A program made the translations under genes and the position numbers. This document shows, one piece after another, positions 21,210-29,121 of a stretch of 33,161 nt of DNA (position 1 is its first letter; every line of letters starts with the position of its first letter). The stretch spans positions 1 through 33,161 of the IMG/VR virus record IMGVR_UViG_3300025889_012374; one strand, written 5' to 3'. The notes below the pieces were generated by a model, which worked only from the letters and a program-made list of their open reading frames with translations, made no database searches and was not told the origin of the DNA. The DNA comes from a virus.

Positions 21210-21657
21210 TAGACTTCACTTTTCTATCATACAGGGTAACGGCACATGCTACAAAACTGTACATATCAAAGACTTCATCGTTGGGTATGTACACCCTGTG
21301 ATCCGGTACTCGTGAGCCTAGTTCAGAACCTTCAGGATCATCAGGTGGATTCAAATGTTCGTGATCCCAACCAAACATATAAATTGCATTGGTGGGATGC
21401 GTGAATGTTTCTAGGTTGGTTACGCCTGGATACCTTGGTGCTACTTGAGATTGCAACAGAACGATTTCGTGATCTGTAGGCAAATCATTTGCTGATGTAA
21501 TATAAACAATATTACGATTCTGATCTTGAATGTTAGGCGTATATCGTTGAGGATCGTAGATTATGTACCACGTTTCTGGATTCCAATGCGATAGTACATA
21601 CATCCATTGATCGTCATGTTTAGCATTATATGTGATTGTACAGACACTAAAAGCCAT
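21202..21657 (-). CDS. SPOUT (TrmH/SpoU)-like protein within the fibre cassette
   Basis: 151 residues. The C-terminal half carries the two SAM-binding stretches of SpoU-type RNA 2'-O-methyltransferases: TNAIYMFGWDHEHL (89-102) resembles motif 2 (vaLvFGnExxGL), and HRVYIPNDEVFDMYSFVACAVTLYDR (120-145) resembles motif 3 (vxIPmxgxxxSLNVavAaaixlY). The motif 1 Arg that activates the ribose is not visible, and Ser-Leu-Asn of motif 3 is replaced by Met-Tyr-Ser, so activity is doubtful. It could be a non-catalytic knot-fold protein. It abuts the 87-aa gene (TAAATG, GGAAGG site) and overlaps the next structural gene, so it is co-expressed with virion genes. Confidence 0.6.
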   Translation of the reverse strand: MAFSVCTITYNAKHDDQWMYVLSHWNPETWYIIYDPQRYTPNIQDQNRNIVYITSANDLPTDHEIVLLQSQVAPRYPGVTNLETFTHPTNAIYMFGWDHEHLNPPDDPEGSELGSRVPDHRVYIPNDEVFDMYSFVACAVTLYDRKVKSNG

Positions 21658-21921
21658 TTACTTGCCTTCCAATATTCTTTCTACTTCGCCGACAAGTCCT
21701 TCATCCATCTGCTTTTTAAATGCGAGCACATCTTCTAATTGGAGATGCCATTGAGGTTCTTCGTTTCCTTCTACAAACGAAACAGTACCGTCTTCGTTGC
21801 GAACCATATCATTATCCATTTCAATTTCAATCGGCAATCGTTTCTCGTTGTTCGCGATGTAAAGAATTTCTTCTCTAGTACGACTAAGAATATCGGCTGC
21901 TTGATCTAATGTTATTCTCAT
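21658..21921 (-). CDS. Small protein with excisionase-like helix-turn-helix pattern
   Basis: 87 residues. LDQAADILSRTREEILYIANNEKRLPI (5-31) has the helix, turn, helix and basic wing layout of HTH_17/MerR-like excisionase domains, and WHLQLEDVLAFKKQMDEG (58-75) matches the helix that closes that domain (xxExVxxFxxx). An acidic loop is inserted between them. DNA binding is therefore possible, but the acidic overall charge and the location among virion genes argue for a different use. ATG 21921 has AGGAT about 7 bases upstream and follows a TTCG hairpin. Assignment is tentative. Confidence 0.65.
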   Translation of the reverse strand: MRITLDQAADILSRTREEILYIANNEKRLPIEIEMDNDMVRNEDGTVSFVEGNEEPQWHLQLEDVLAFKKQMDEGLVGEVERILEGK

Positions 21922-21940
21922 AATATTATCCTAAATCAAT

Positions 21941-21958
21941 GGGGCACCGAAGTGCCCC
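21941..21958 (-). terminator. TTCG-loop hairpin after the 647-aa gene, probable terminator
   Basis: The minus strand forms a 7-bp stem GGGGCAC/GTGCCCC with a TTCG loop, 10 bases after the preceding stop codon. The following sequence (ATTGATTT) is a weak U tract, so it may terminate only partly or protect the mRNA end. The same stem length and loop occur in the gp23 terminator. Confidence 0.65.
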
Positions 21959-21967
21959 GTTACATCA

Positions 21968-23911
21968 TTACTCTGGGTCAGAGTAGTTTCTTTCGAGAGC
22001 AGAAACAACTGAGTATGGGTTGTTGTCAATTCTGTCAATTACCTGTCCTGTCAACTGTACCCAAGAACCTTTATCTAGTCCTAACGCACGAATAACGATT
22101 GCAGGATCAACACCAATTGCGTTTTGGTTTACTCTGTCTTTTTGCGTATTACCGTCATAATCGTAAGTAAACGAATAAGAACCACCAGATAAATTTTGTG
22201 CAGCAAGTGTAGCACTAATACCGCCAGTATTCTCAACCGTAGTACCCGCAGAATCTACGAGAAGTGATCCGGGAGAGTTAAGAGGATGCGTTTCTACAAA
22301 TGCTCCAACAGTATTTGCTTCGTTTACTAAATCAACATCGTCTAATGTGTTTACTCTCAAGAAATTATTTCCGGAGGTTCCGATAACTTTCAAAATTGTA
22401 CCGTTGTTAGCAGCATTTACCATTCCAGAAAGTTTGATATAGTTATCGCCTTCTACTGCTGGATTAATACCACCAGTAGCAACTGGGTTTGCTGCTAATG
22501 CAGCAGTAGTTCCGGTGAAACCTGCAGAAAGTATAATATTGGCACTATCTAATGTTGCATCACCCGCAGCAGGACCACGATTAGCAACAGTGATATCAGT
22601 TGTACCGCCACCATAACGACGAGTATAATCGTAATAAACCCAGAATTTTGCATTGCCTAGATCTTCTCTAATTGTATCAGAGAAAGAAATAGTTCCGTTT
22701 GCCGTAAACGGGAAGGTTTGTGGTGCTAAGTTGTTGTCTTGAAATTCTAAAGTGTTTACGTCCGTTGACAAGAAGTTCGTAATTGCTACACCAGTTCCAC
22801 CACCGTCAAGGTTTGTAACGTTTTTAGTTTTCAGGGTAGGACCAACGAACTGTAACAATTCGTCTTGGAGTTTACCAATCTTGTTTGCACCAGCAGAATC
22901 TTCAATATTTACATTACGACGCAAACTATATTGTACCCATGAGTACAATTCGTTTTTACTTAAATTTGCTCCACCAGTTTCACCAGACTGTGCATTAATT
23001 AACACACCAAACGGATAGTTCCCAGCACCTTGAAGATCTTTGGTATAACCCAAAGAACCAGAAAGAACCGCAGAACTAAGGTAACGAAGCGTAGGACCTG
23101 CATTATCAGAAGAATCGTATTTACCAGACGATCCACCAACGCCTTCTGGGTTGCTATTAGCAATAATCGTAGCATCGGTAACAGTTACATCAAGGTCTGT
23201 TCCTTCTACAAGCGGGAATCGCTGCACGTTGTAAGGAAGAGTAGTTCCTGCCGTGATACCGATGTCTCTTGTGTCGGTTTGATCATATGTTTTACCTTCT
23301 TGACGAATGAACAAACGAAGAATATCGCCACGATAATCAGTACCACCGTTAATATAGGTGTTGATTGCTTGGTTTACTTCACCGGGAAAAGCGAAATCGA
23401 TAGCACTAGATTTAGGAGCATTGGTTGCAGAATCAAAGAAAGCATAATAGACTTTATCTTGATCACCACCACCGTCTTGGTTTTGATCGCCATCAATGTT
23501 ACCAAGAGAAATTACACCAAGATATTCTCTGTTAACTGTGGTGTTATCCTCTGCAATTTCTCTCCAACCACCAGCACGAATCAAATTTCTTGAACTATCA
23601 TCAGCAAGTTTCCAACCATAGTTAAATTCGAACTGTTCTGGGGTAATAGCAGTAATAGGGAAAGGGTATGCAATCAAGGATTTACTACGAGGATCATCTT
23701 TCCATTGCTGTTTTAAAAATGAATACAAACACTGTAAGGTGACACCATCTTCGTCGAGAAGAACACCTTGTGCGTTGCTTTGAGTACCGTTTTGTCCATT
23801 ATTAAGTCGAATGGTTCTGTTTGCCGTATTAATAAACACGGTATTACCATTAGCAGCAACGACATTTACAGCACTATCTGTTAAAAAATCAGGATCTATG
23901 ATAGTGGCCAT
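21968..23911 (-). CDS. Large virion structural protein (marine T4-like type)
   Basis: 647 residues, beta-rich, with no signal peptide. The N-terminal part (FINTANRTIRLNNGQ, GVTLQCLYSFLKQQWKDDPR, YPFPITAITPEQFEFNYGWKL) follows the same order as the YSxWKxW module of the 214-aa protein: a strand, a YS-containing helix, then an aromatic GW strand. Later regions contain Thr/Asn/Gly repeats. It resembles structural proteins of marine myoviruses of unknown position in the particle. ATG 23911 has CGGAGAAA upstream and an exact late promoter 37 bases away, and the gene ends in a TTCG hairpin, so it may form its own late transcription unit. Confidence 0.8.
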   Translation of the reverse strand: MATIIDPDFLTDSAVNVVAANGNTVFINTANRTIRLNNGQNGTQSNAQGVLLDEDGVTLQCLYSFLKQQWKDDPRSKSLIAYPFPITAITPEQFEFNYGWKLADDSSRNLIRAGGWREIAEDNTTVNREYLGVISLGNIDGDQNQDGGGDQDKVYYAFFDSATNAPKSSAIDFAFPGEVNQAINTYINGGTDYRGDILRLFIRQEGKTYDQTDTRDIGITAGTTLPYNVQRFPLVEGTDLDVTVTDATIIANSNPEGVGGSSGKYDSSDNAGPTLRYLSSAVLSGSLGYTKDLQGAGNYPFGVLINAQSGETGGANLSKNELYSWVQYSLRRNVNIEDSAGANKIGKLQDELLQFVGPTLKTKNVTNLDGGGTGVAITNFLSTDVNTLEFQDNNLAPQTFPFTANGTISFSDTIREDLGNAKFWVYYDYTRRYGGGTTDITVANRGPAAGDATLDSANIILSAGFTGTTAALAANPVATGGINPAVEGDNYIKLSGMVNAANNGTILKVIGTSGNNFLRVNTLDDVDLVNEANTVGAFVETHPLNSPGSLLVDSAGTTVENTGGISATLAAQNLSGGSYSFTYDYDGNTQKDRVNQNAIGVDPAIVIRALGLDKGSWVQLTGQVIDRIDNNPYSVVSALERNYSDPE

Positions 23912-23947
23912 TAAGTTTTTCTCCGAATAGTTGGCAATCTATGATTG

Positions 23948-23955
23948 TATTTATA
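23948..23955 (-). promoter_or_regulatory. T4-type late promoter (TATAAATA) before the 647-aa gene
   Basis: Exact TATAAATA on the minus strand in the 48-base gap after the collagen-like gene. The predicted leader of about 30 nt contains a good Shine-Dalgarno (CGGAGAAA). Confidence 0.8.
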
Positions 23956-23959
23956 ACAT

Positions 23960-25039
23960 TTAGTAATTAAATGTCAGTCTGTCATCCCAAATTTTTGTAA
24001 ATTCGGCAGTTCCATCTGCCCAAATAATTTCATAATCATCACCTGCTTGCTGATCAACACGTTTAATCCTCCATTTAGCATCAGAAGTAGCAGTGCCAGG
24101 CAAAGCTTCGCCAATGTAAATGTATTGATCTACGGTGTCTATCAATCTGTTGTATTGAACTTCCAAATCTGTTTTCAACCTTTCTAATATGTTTACAAAC
24201 GATTCAACATTAAATCTTTTCTTTACGGGATCATATATTAATATACTATCGCCTACAATAACTTTAGGTTTTTTAACATTTGCCATATCAAGAATGTTAA
24301 AACTACCACCGCCTCCCAAAGAGCTTAGCGATTGATTGATTCTATCAAACTGTTTTTGTACATTATTGTTAATAACAGTTTGATTTTCAGAAGCACGTTC
24401 GTTTAATTGTTTTAAAGCAGTTTCAAACTCTTCTCTATAATCTGGGGCAGGAGTTCCAGGATCTCCTTTCTCACCTTTCTCACCCTTTTCTCCAGGAATT
24501 CCTTGCGGACCTACGTCTCCTTTTTCTCCCTTTGGTCCAGGTGGTCCAGGTTCCCCTCGTGCTCCATCCGCGCCAGTAGCGCCATCAGCACCTTGAAGTC
24601 CTCGCTCACCTTTTTCGCCGCGTTCTCCACGTTCTCCTTGTGCTCCTTGTTTTCCTTCATCACCTTTATCCCCTTTAGGACCAGTCAAACCAGGAAGACC
24701 TATCTCTCCTTTTTCTCCTTTTTCGCCGCGTTCTCCCTGATCGCCGCGTTGTCCATCTGCGCCGCGTTCTCCTTGCGGACCCGTCTCACCTCTTTCACCT
24801 TTTTCACCACGAAGTCCAGGATCTCCCTTGTCTCCCTTGACACCTTGGTCACCTTTGTCTCCTTTAATTCCTTTATCGCCTTTTATTCCTTGGATACCTC
24901 TAGGACCTTGAGGACCAGCAGGACCAACAACAGGTTCAGTTACTTCAAGAATATCAAATATTTTATTTTCTAATTTTTTTATTTCTCTCTGCGTGTGCAC
25001 AACATTAAACGCAGTAGAAATCGTATCAATTTTGCTCAT
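23960..25039 (-). CDS. Collagen-like virion protein
   Basis: 359 residues from ATG 25039. A short helical N-terminus (FNVVHTQREIKKLENKIFDI) leads into 53 uninterrupted Gly-x-Y triplets (residues 39-197), many of the GEK, GER, GDK and GPQ type that stabilise triple helices. A coiled-coil segment (YREEFETALKQLNERASENQ, then INNNVQKQFDRINQSL) follows, probably the trimerisation nucleus. The C-terminal head ends in YIGEALPGTATSDAKWRIKR and WADGTAEFTKIWDDR, a motif common in phage tail proteins. Such proteins form trimeric rods in phage fibres. The frame opens at TTG 25072; ATG 25039 gives a natural MSKIDTIST start. It overlaps the portal gene by 14 bases. Confidence 0.88.
   Translation of the reverse strand: MSKIDTISTAFNVVHTQREIKKLENKIFDILEVTEPVVGPAGPQGPRGIQGIKGDKGIKGDKGDQGVKGDKGDPGLRGEKGERGETGPQGERGADGQRGDQGERGEKGEKGEIGLPGLTGPKGDKGDEGKQGAQGERGERGEKGERGLQGADGATGADGARGEPGPPGPKGEKGDVGPQGIPGEKGEKGEKGDPGTPAPDYREEFETALKQLNERASENQTVINNNVQKQFDRINQSLSSLGGGGSFNILDMANVKKPKVIVGDSILIYDPVKKRFNVESFVNILERLKTDLEVQYNRLIDTVDQYIYIGEALPGTATSDAKWRIKRVDQQAGDDYEIIWADGTAEFTKIWDDRLTFNY
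24449..24925 (-). repeat. Collagen Gly-x-Y repeat tract (53 triplets)
   Basis: A 477-base coding tract in which every third codon is Gly without a break. Triplets of the GEK/GER/GDK class alternate with short Pro-containing blocks. At DNA level this gives a 9-base-like periodicity that could recombine and change length. Confidence 0.95.
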
Positions 25040-26702
25040 TGATGTTTGCCATGTACCTTGTAAGTTCTTCAATTAACTCATCTTCATGCGAAGGTATGTA
25101 TTGTTCTTTCTTTGGTTTTGCTCCATTAACATTAATATGAACTTGTTGTGGCGCTGGTTTTGGTTCGGGCGGAGGAGCTTCCTGCTCTGGTTCTTCTGGT
25201 TCTGCCATAGGATCAGGAACCTCTCCTGCAGAAATTTCACCTTCCATATCTTTCTTAATATTTTCTATATCATTATCAGAAAATCTAAATATGTTTTTCC
25301 AAATCCATTCCTTTGAAACATACTGTCCAACAAAAGGATCCATTTCAGTAACCAATCCAATTCTATCTCTCCAGATTTCAGATTCTTTTAATTCAGAATA
25401 ATGATTGTCTTTAATGAAATCGATGCTAATATCATTTTTCCAAGCATTCCAGTCATCTTCTGTTATAATAGATTTTAGAATTAATTGTTTTTTAAGAATA
25501 CCTAAAAATATCTGAGAGAATCTTTTACGCAACCTATCAATAAATTTTTGAAACTTAACTTCGTCGCGAGTGATTTCAGTAGATCTTCCAAGAGAAAATT
25601 GTGCTTCTTGTTCTAACCTATTGACTGGAACATTCAACGCACGATATAATCTTTTCTGGAAATAAATGATGTCATCAATTTGACCAAGGTTGTCGCCGCC
25701 AGGTAGAGTTGAAATTTCTGTACCTCTACCACCTTCTCGACGCGGCAACCAGAAGTCTTCAAGCATCGACATGTGTTTACGATCATCTTTAAGTTCACCA
25801 GTGTTCGCATCATATACTAACTTGTTGCGATACTTGGTCATGATGTCTTTCATGTATTGTTCTGCTTTACCGCGCGGCAAGTTACCCACGTCGATATAAA
25901 AGATTCGGCGTTCGGGTGCACGTGCAAGACGATAGATGACAAGACTGTCTTCCATCATGCGCAACTGATTGATTGGTTTCAATGCTTTGTGAAGATGCGA
26001 CACCACTTTCTTTTTGTTTTCATCTAACAAACCAGAAGTCGTGTATTGTATTGAATCTGTTGAGAATTTAACTGCAGAAGTCATGCTTCCTGGTTTTTCT
26101 TCAAAGATATAAAATTCATTTATCGCATCAACAATTTTTGCGTTAGTCTTTGGATCTTTTTTATATTTGACCTCTTTAACTTTTCGCATTTTTGAAGAAT
26201 CAATATTTCTAATCTCTTTAATACCTGCTTTAAGATTAGACTCATCAACTAACAGATGAAAATAACTTCTACCATCAACGTACCAAGACCTGAATATATC
26301 ATGTCCAAGTTCATTGAACTTCAGCATAGAAATAATTTCTTCAAACTCTTTTGTTATCTCTTTCTTGATTTTGTCAGAAACTTCTACTTTATCTAAAGAT
26401 ATGTGTACTGAAGATTCTAATTCTGAAGCACTAATTGCTTCGTTCACTATTTCTTCAATCGCTTGATCAACTTCAGGATTTAATGCGACGCCACGATATC
26501 TCAAAATTAACTGATGATTATCTTTAGACTGATCGCCTTCCATGTTAATGTACTGCCCATAATGACCTGCCGCAGCAGTAACATATCCTGCTCCGTCATC
26601 ATCTGTGGGAGGAACTACAGATTTAAGAGAAAGTCTTTCTTTCTCTTTCTGAGTTCGTTTTATTTCAAATCCTAATAATTTAAAAACTGTCTCGTCTGCC
26701 AT
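25026..26702 (-). CDS. 20: gp20 portal vertex protein
   Basis: Dodecameric portal through which DNA is packaged and to which the neck attaches; it also nucleates head assembly. 558 residues (T4: 524). Recognisable T4-type stretches include NHQLILRYRGVALNPEVDQA, IFYIDVGNLPRGKAEQYMKD (about 268-287), RREGGRGTEISTLPGGDNLG and RALNVPVNRLEQEAQFSLGR. The C-terminal 60 residues are a Pro/Glu-rich linker (PMAEPEEPEQEAPPPEPKP) followed by a short conserved tail. ATG 26702. It is preceded by a hairpin and a near-consensus late promoter, and its end overlaps the collagen-like gene. Confidence 0.98.
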   Translation of the reverse strand: MADETVFKLLGFEIKRTQKEKERLSLKSVVPPTDDDGAGYVTAAAGHYGQYINMEGDQSKDNHQLILRYRGVALNPEVDQAIEEIVNEAISASELESSVHISLDKVEVSDKIKKEITKEFEEIISMLKFNELGHDIFRSWYVDGRSYFHLLVDESNLKAGIKEIRNIDSSKMRKVKEVKYKKDPKTNAKIVDAINEFYIFEEKPGSMTSAVKFSTDSIQYTTSGLLDENKKKVVSHLHKALKPINQLRMMEDSLVIYRLARAPERRIFYIDVGNLPRGKAEQYMKDIMTKYRNKLVYDANTGELKDDRKHMSMLEDFWLPRREGGRGTEISTLPGGDNLGQIDDIIYFQKRLYRALNVPVNRLEQEAQFSLGRSTEITRDEVKFQKFIDRLRKRFSQIFLGILKKQLILKSIITEDDWNAWKNDISIDFIKDNHYSELKESEIWRDRIGLVTEMDPFVGQYVSKEWIWKNIFRFSDNDIENIKKDMEGEISAGEVPDPMAEPEEPEQEAPPPEPKPAPQQVHINVNGAKPKKEQYIPSHEDELIEELTRYMANINEQN

Positions 26703-26719
26703 TATTTTTCCTAGAAAAT

Positions 26720-26745
26720 GGGGAGAAAAATTTCTTCTTCTCCCC
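26720..26745 (-). terminator. Hairpin between gp19 and gp20, probable terminator
   Basis: The minus strand forms an 11-bp stem (one G-U pair) with a GAAA loop: GGGGAGAAGAA/TTTTTCTCCCC, followed by ATTTTC. It lies 9 bases after the gp19 stop and overlaps the likely start point of the adjacent late promoter, so read-through from gp19 would be reduced while gp20 is transcribed separately. Confidence 0.7.
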
Positions 26746-26753
26746 TATTTATC
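26746..26753 (-). promoter_or_regulatory. Near-match late promoter (GATAAATA) before gp20
   Basis: The minus strand has GATAAATA, 7/8 to the late consensus, between the gp19 stop and the hairpin. The predicted start falls within the 5' arm of the hairpin, so the terminator would form only on transcripts coming from upstream. This layout is plausible but unproven. Confidence 0.45.
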
Positions 26754-26754
26754 T

Positions 26755-27282
26755 TTAGGTTGTTGTATTACTTTCCCAATACTGAATTGCAAAAGTGACA
26801 TCGAATGTTTCGATTTCTCCTGCTTGTGCATAATCCAACTGAATATTGCTAATCCCCGTAGGAAATGCTCCACGGAAATTATACTTTTTCAAAACTGTTT
26901 CATCACGATCCAGTTGTTCAACCACCAAATCTGCTGAGTAATCAGTAGGATTTACTAAACCACTGTTCGCAGAGTGAGCGTTAATTCCATTCAACCAACG
27001 TTCCATAGAATCTCTCACAGTAAAGTTTGTGTCGTTGAAAATAGTTACGTTCCAATCATCAAACGTTCTATCCCCAGCGATTTTTAACAACCTGCCGCGA
27101 AAAGGAATCTCAATAATACCAGTGCTTGATCCAGGAAGTTGTGCAGAACGACACATAAATGATGTGATTTCTACATCTCCCCCAGCATAAGCAGGAAAAT
27201 TGATCGTTGCTTTGAATAGATTCGGACGCGCACCTCCTCCTCTTAATTTTGACTTAAAATCGTCAACTCCTAAAACTGCCAT
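26755..27282 (-). CDS. 19: gp19 tail tube protein
   Basis: Forms the inner tube of the contractile tail. 175 residues (T4: 163). The start (VDDFKSKLRGGGARPNLFKA) and the sequence SFMCRSAQLPGSSTGIIEIP, then FRGRLLKIAGDRTFDDWNVT, match T4-type tube proteins; the C-terminus is FDVTFAIQYWES. ATG 27282 has AAGGAG 8 bases upstream. It lies directly after gp18, as in T4, and is followed by a hairpin. Confidence 0.97.
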   Translation of the reverse strand: MAVLGVDDFKSKLRGGGARPNLFKATINFPAYAGGDVEITSFMCRSAQLPGSSTGIIEIPFRGRLLKIAGDRTFDDWNVTIFNDTNFTVRDSMERWLNGINAHSANSGLVNPTDYSADLVVEQLDRDETVLKKYNFRGAFPTGISNIQLDYAQAGEIETFDVTFAIQYWESNTTT

Positions 27283-27300
27283 TTATATTCTCCTTGCGCG

Positions 27301-29046
27301 TTATACTATGCCAACAACTTCTTGGAAGTCGATTCCAGTTCGAACCGCGACAAAGTTCAATGTAACGTAGTTAATTGAACGAGCGGGTTTGATGAACATG
27401 CTGGCAACGAATCTATTGGAATCTATAACTGCTGGTGTGTTGTTTGATTCATCACAAACAACCAAAAAGTCAGTTATACCTCTTCTTCCCTGAATTTCCC
27501 TCAAGAAAGGTTCAACAATGTTGACGAACTCAGCACGAGTAAACTCGTCATTAAATTCAAACAACACATTTGCTGAAGCAAGTTTAATTGCTCTTTCTAT
27601 TGCGAGGAACAATCGACGAACGTTAATTCTATCGAATGCTGAAGGTCTTGCTTCTTTTGTTTTATCACCGTAAAGAAGAACACCTTGACCAGGCAAATTA
27701 ACAATAGGATTGACGTTTGCTTTATACAAAGTATCCCTTTGTGATTTGTCTGGGGTATAAGATAAAGAGGTTATTCCTAGATATCTTCCTCTCCTTTGAC
27801 CTGCTGGAGAATACCATGGAGCAGCAACTCTATCTGTTGCCGCCATAAGACCAGCAGTAGATGAAGCAGCAGGAATAAATTCATACTTGTCGTTATACTT
27901 ATCGTATATCTTCAGATAGTTATTATCTACAATTAAGTATGAAGATGCATTTAATCCGTTCGACCAAGTAACCGTGTTTGATACAGCAGTTGATGGAGCA
28001 ACACCTACGACAAAATCTCTCGGAGGAGAAGCAACAACTACGCAATCCCTTCTTGTTGGTCCTTCTGCGATTGCCGTAACATAATTGGTCATAGTTGTAC
28101 TTGCTACACCTGAATGGTTACCGACAATTGCTAGATCAATTTGGACTTTATCAGCATCAGAGAATGTATCCCATCCTAATTGATATGAACCAGTAGTCAC
28201 GTTACTGTGATCTGCCAATCCACCGCCAAGAGCTCTATTAACAAACTCCTTAACAGTTGGATCCGCTTGATTTTGTGCCAAATTTCCAGCGTTTTCTACA
28301 ATGAACGGAACTTTATCTTCATCGAGCCAAACCCATTCTGATTTGTTGTTTATTACATCGACAAAATAATTATTTTCCCCTGACTGAGTTTTAGCATCTC
28401 TTGCTTTAGAAAGAAAGCCAAACGATTCAAGAACTGTTCCTTTAATGCCACTAATAAAACCGTCAGAATCAACTACCGCAACGTGTACTTCGTCCCATTC
28501 ACCGCCTTCGTCTCGAGCATATGGTGACGTTGATGGAACTGCATCAAATATATTTCTGGTCGCAGAATCTGCTCCACCAACTCCAGTGCCCCAAGCGGTG
28601 CTATCTGAACTTGCTGGAATAAATTTAACTGATAATGAATTTCCTGCTTGACCAGGATATTTTGCAGCGATCGCAGTACCTCCTAAATTTCCGTTAAACA
28701 AATCTTTGTTCTTGACTAGAATATTAGTTGCAGCTGCGGAATCTTTTGCGTTAGCAGCAGCATCTCCAACAACTCTTGTAACATACATACTTTGAGCATA
28801 TTTTAAAAAGTATGTTGCTGATAAAAAGTCAATTGATGATGGTGCGCTGTCTACTGTTTGATCCGGAGAACCAAAAACCTCAACCAGTCCTGATTCGTTT
28901 CCGACTAACACTGGTTGTTCGACTGGTCCCCAATTAAATGCCCCTACGTATGCACCAGTGCTAGTAGAAACTGCCGGAACAACACTCGACAGATCAACCT
29001 CGCGAACTAGTACACTCGGAGACGTATTTGGGTTAAAGAGTGACAT
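27301..29046 (-). CDS. 18: gp18 contractile tail sheath protein
   Basis: Sheath subunit that contracts to drive the tube into the host. 581 residues (T4: 659; shorter forms are usual in marine relatives). The start NTSPSVLVREVDLSSVVPAV and the conserved GAYVGAFNWGPVEQPVLVGN (32-51) match sheath N-termini. The C-terminal core includes NPIVNLPGQGVLLYGDKTKE, INVRRLFLAIERAIKLAS and IDFQEVVGIV, the tube-contacting domain with strands that link to neighbours. ATG 29046 has AAAAGGA upstream and a late promoter about 68 bases away. Confidence 0.98.
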   Translation of the reverse strand: MSLFNPNTSPSVLVREVDLSSVVPAVSTSTGAYVGAFNWGPVEQPVLVGNESGLVEVFGSPDQTVDSAPSSIDFLSATYFLKYAQSMYVTRVVGDAAANAKDSAAATNILVKNKDLFNGNLGGTAIAAKYPGQAGNSLSVKFIPASSDSTAWGTGVGGADSATRNIFDAVPSTSPYARDEGGEWDEVHVAVVDSDGFISGIKGTVLESFGFLSKARDAKTQSGENNYFVDVINNKSEWVWLDEDKVPFIVENAGNLAQNQADPTVKEFVNRALGGGLADHSNVTTGSYQLGWDTFSDADKVQIDLAIVGNHSGVASTTMTNYVTAIAEGPTRRDCVVVASPPRDFVVGVAPSTAVSNTVTWSNGLNASSYLIVDNNYLKIYDKYNDKYEFIPAASSTAGLMAATDRVAAPWYSPAGQRRGRYLGITSLSYTPDKSQRDTLYKANVNPIVNLPGQGVLLYGDKTKEARPSAFDRINVRRLFLAIERAIKLASANVLFEFNDEFTRAEFVNIVEPFLREIQGRRGITDFLVVCDESNNTPAVIDSNRFVASMFIKPARSINYVTLNFVAVRTGIDFQEVVGIV

Positions 29047-29113
29047 ATTCGTATCCTTTTTTCGTTTTGCTTATGATAAGGTGACATAATACGGGATTAA
29101 TCTCAAGTGTATT

Positions 29114-29121
29114 TATTTATA
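29114..29121 (-). promoter_or_regulatory. T4-type late promoter (TATAAATA) before gp18
   Basis: Exact TATAAATA on the minus strand, overlapping the stop codon of gp17, so it starts a separate late transcript for gp18-gp19. The leader of about 60 nt is the longest of the late leaders here and shows no clear fold. Confidence 0.75.

Noticed and set aside
23030-23593. 187-aa plus-strand frame opposite the 647-aa structural gene
   Set aside because: Low-complexity Thr/Arg/Ile composition created by the antisense of Asn/Gly/Asp codons; no start signals and no other plus-strand genes in the window.
24449-24925. Possible CRISPR array
   Set aside because: The periodicity is three codons, unequal, without spacers, and encodes a continuous collagen repeat.
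24503-24973. 156-aa plus-strand Ser/Phe-rich frame
   Set aside because: Antisense of the collagen repeat; the regular Ser/Phe pattern is a by-product of Gly-x-Y codons.
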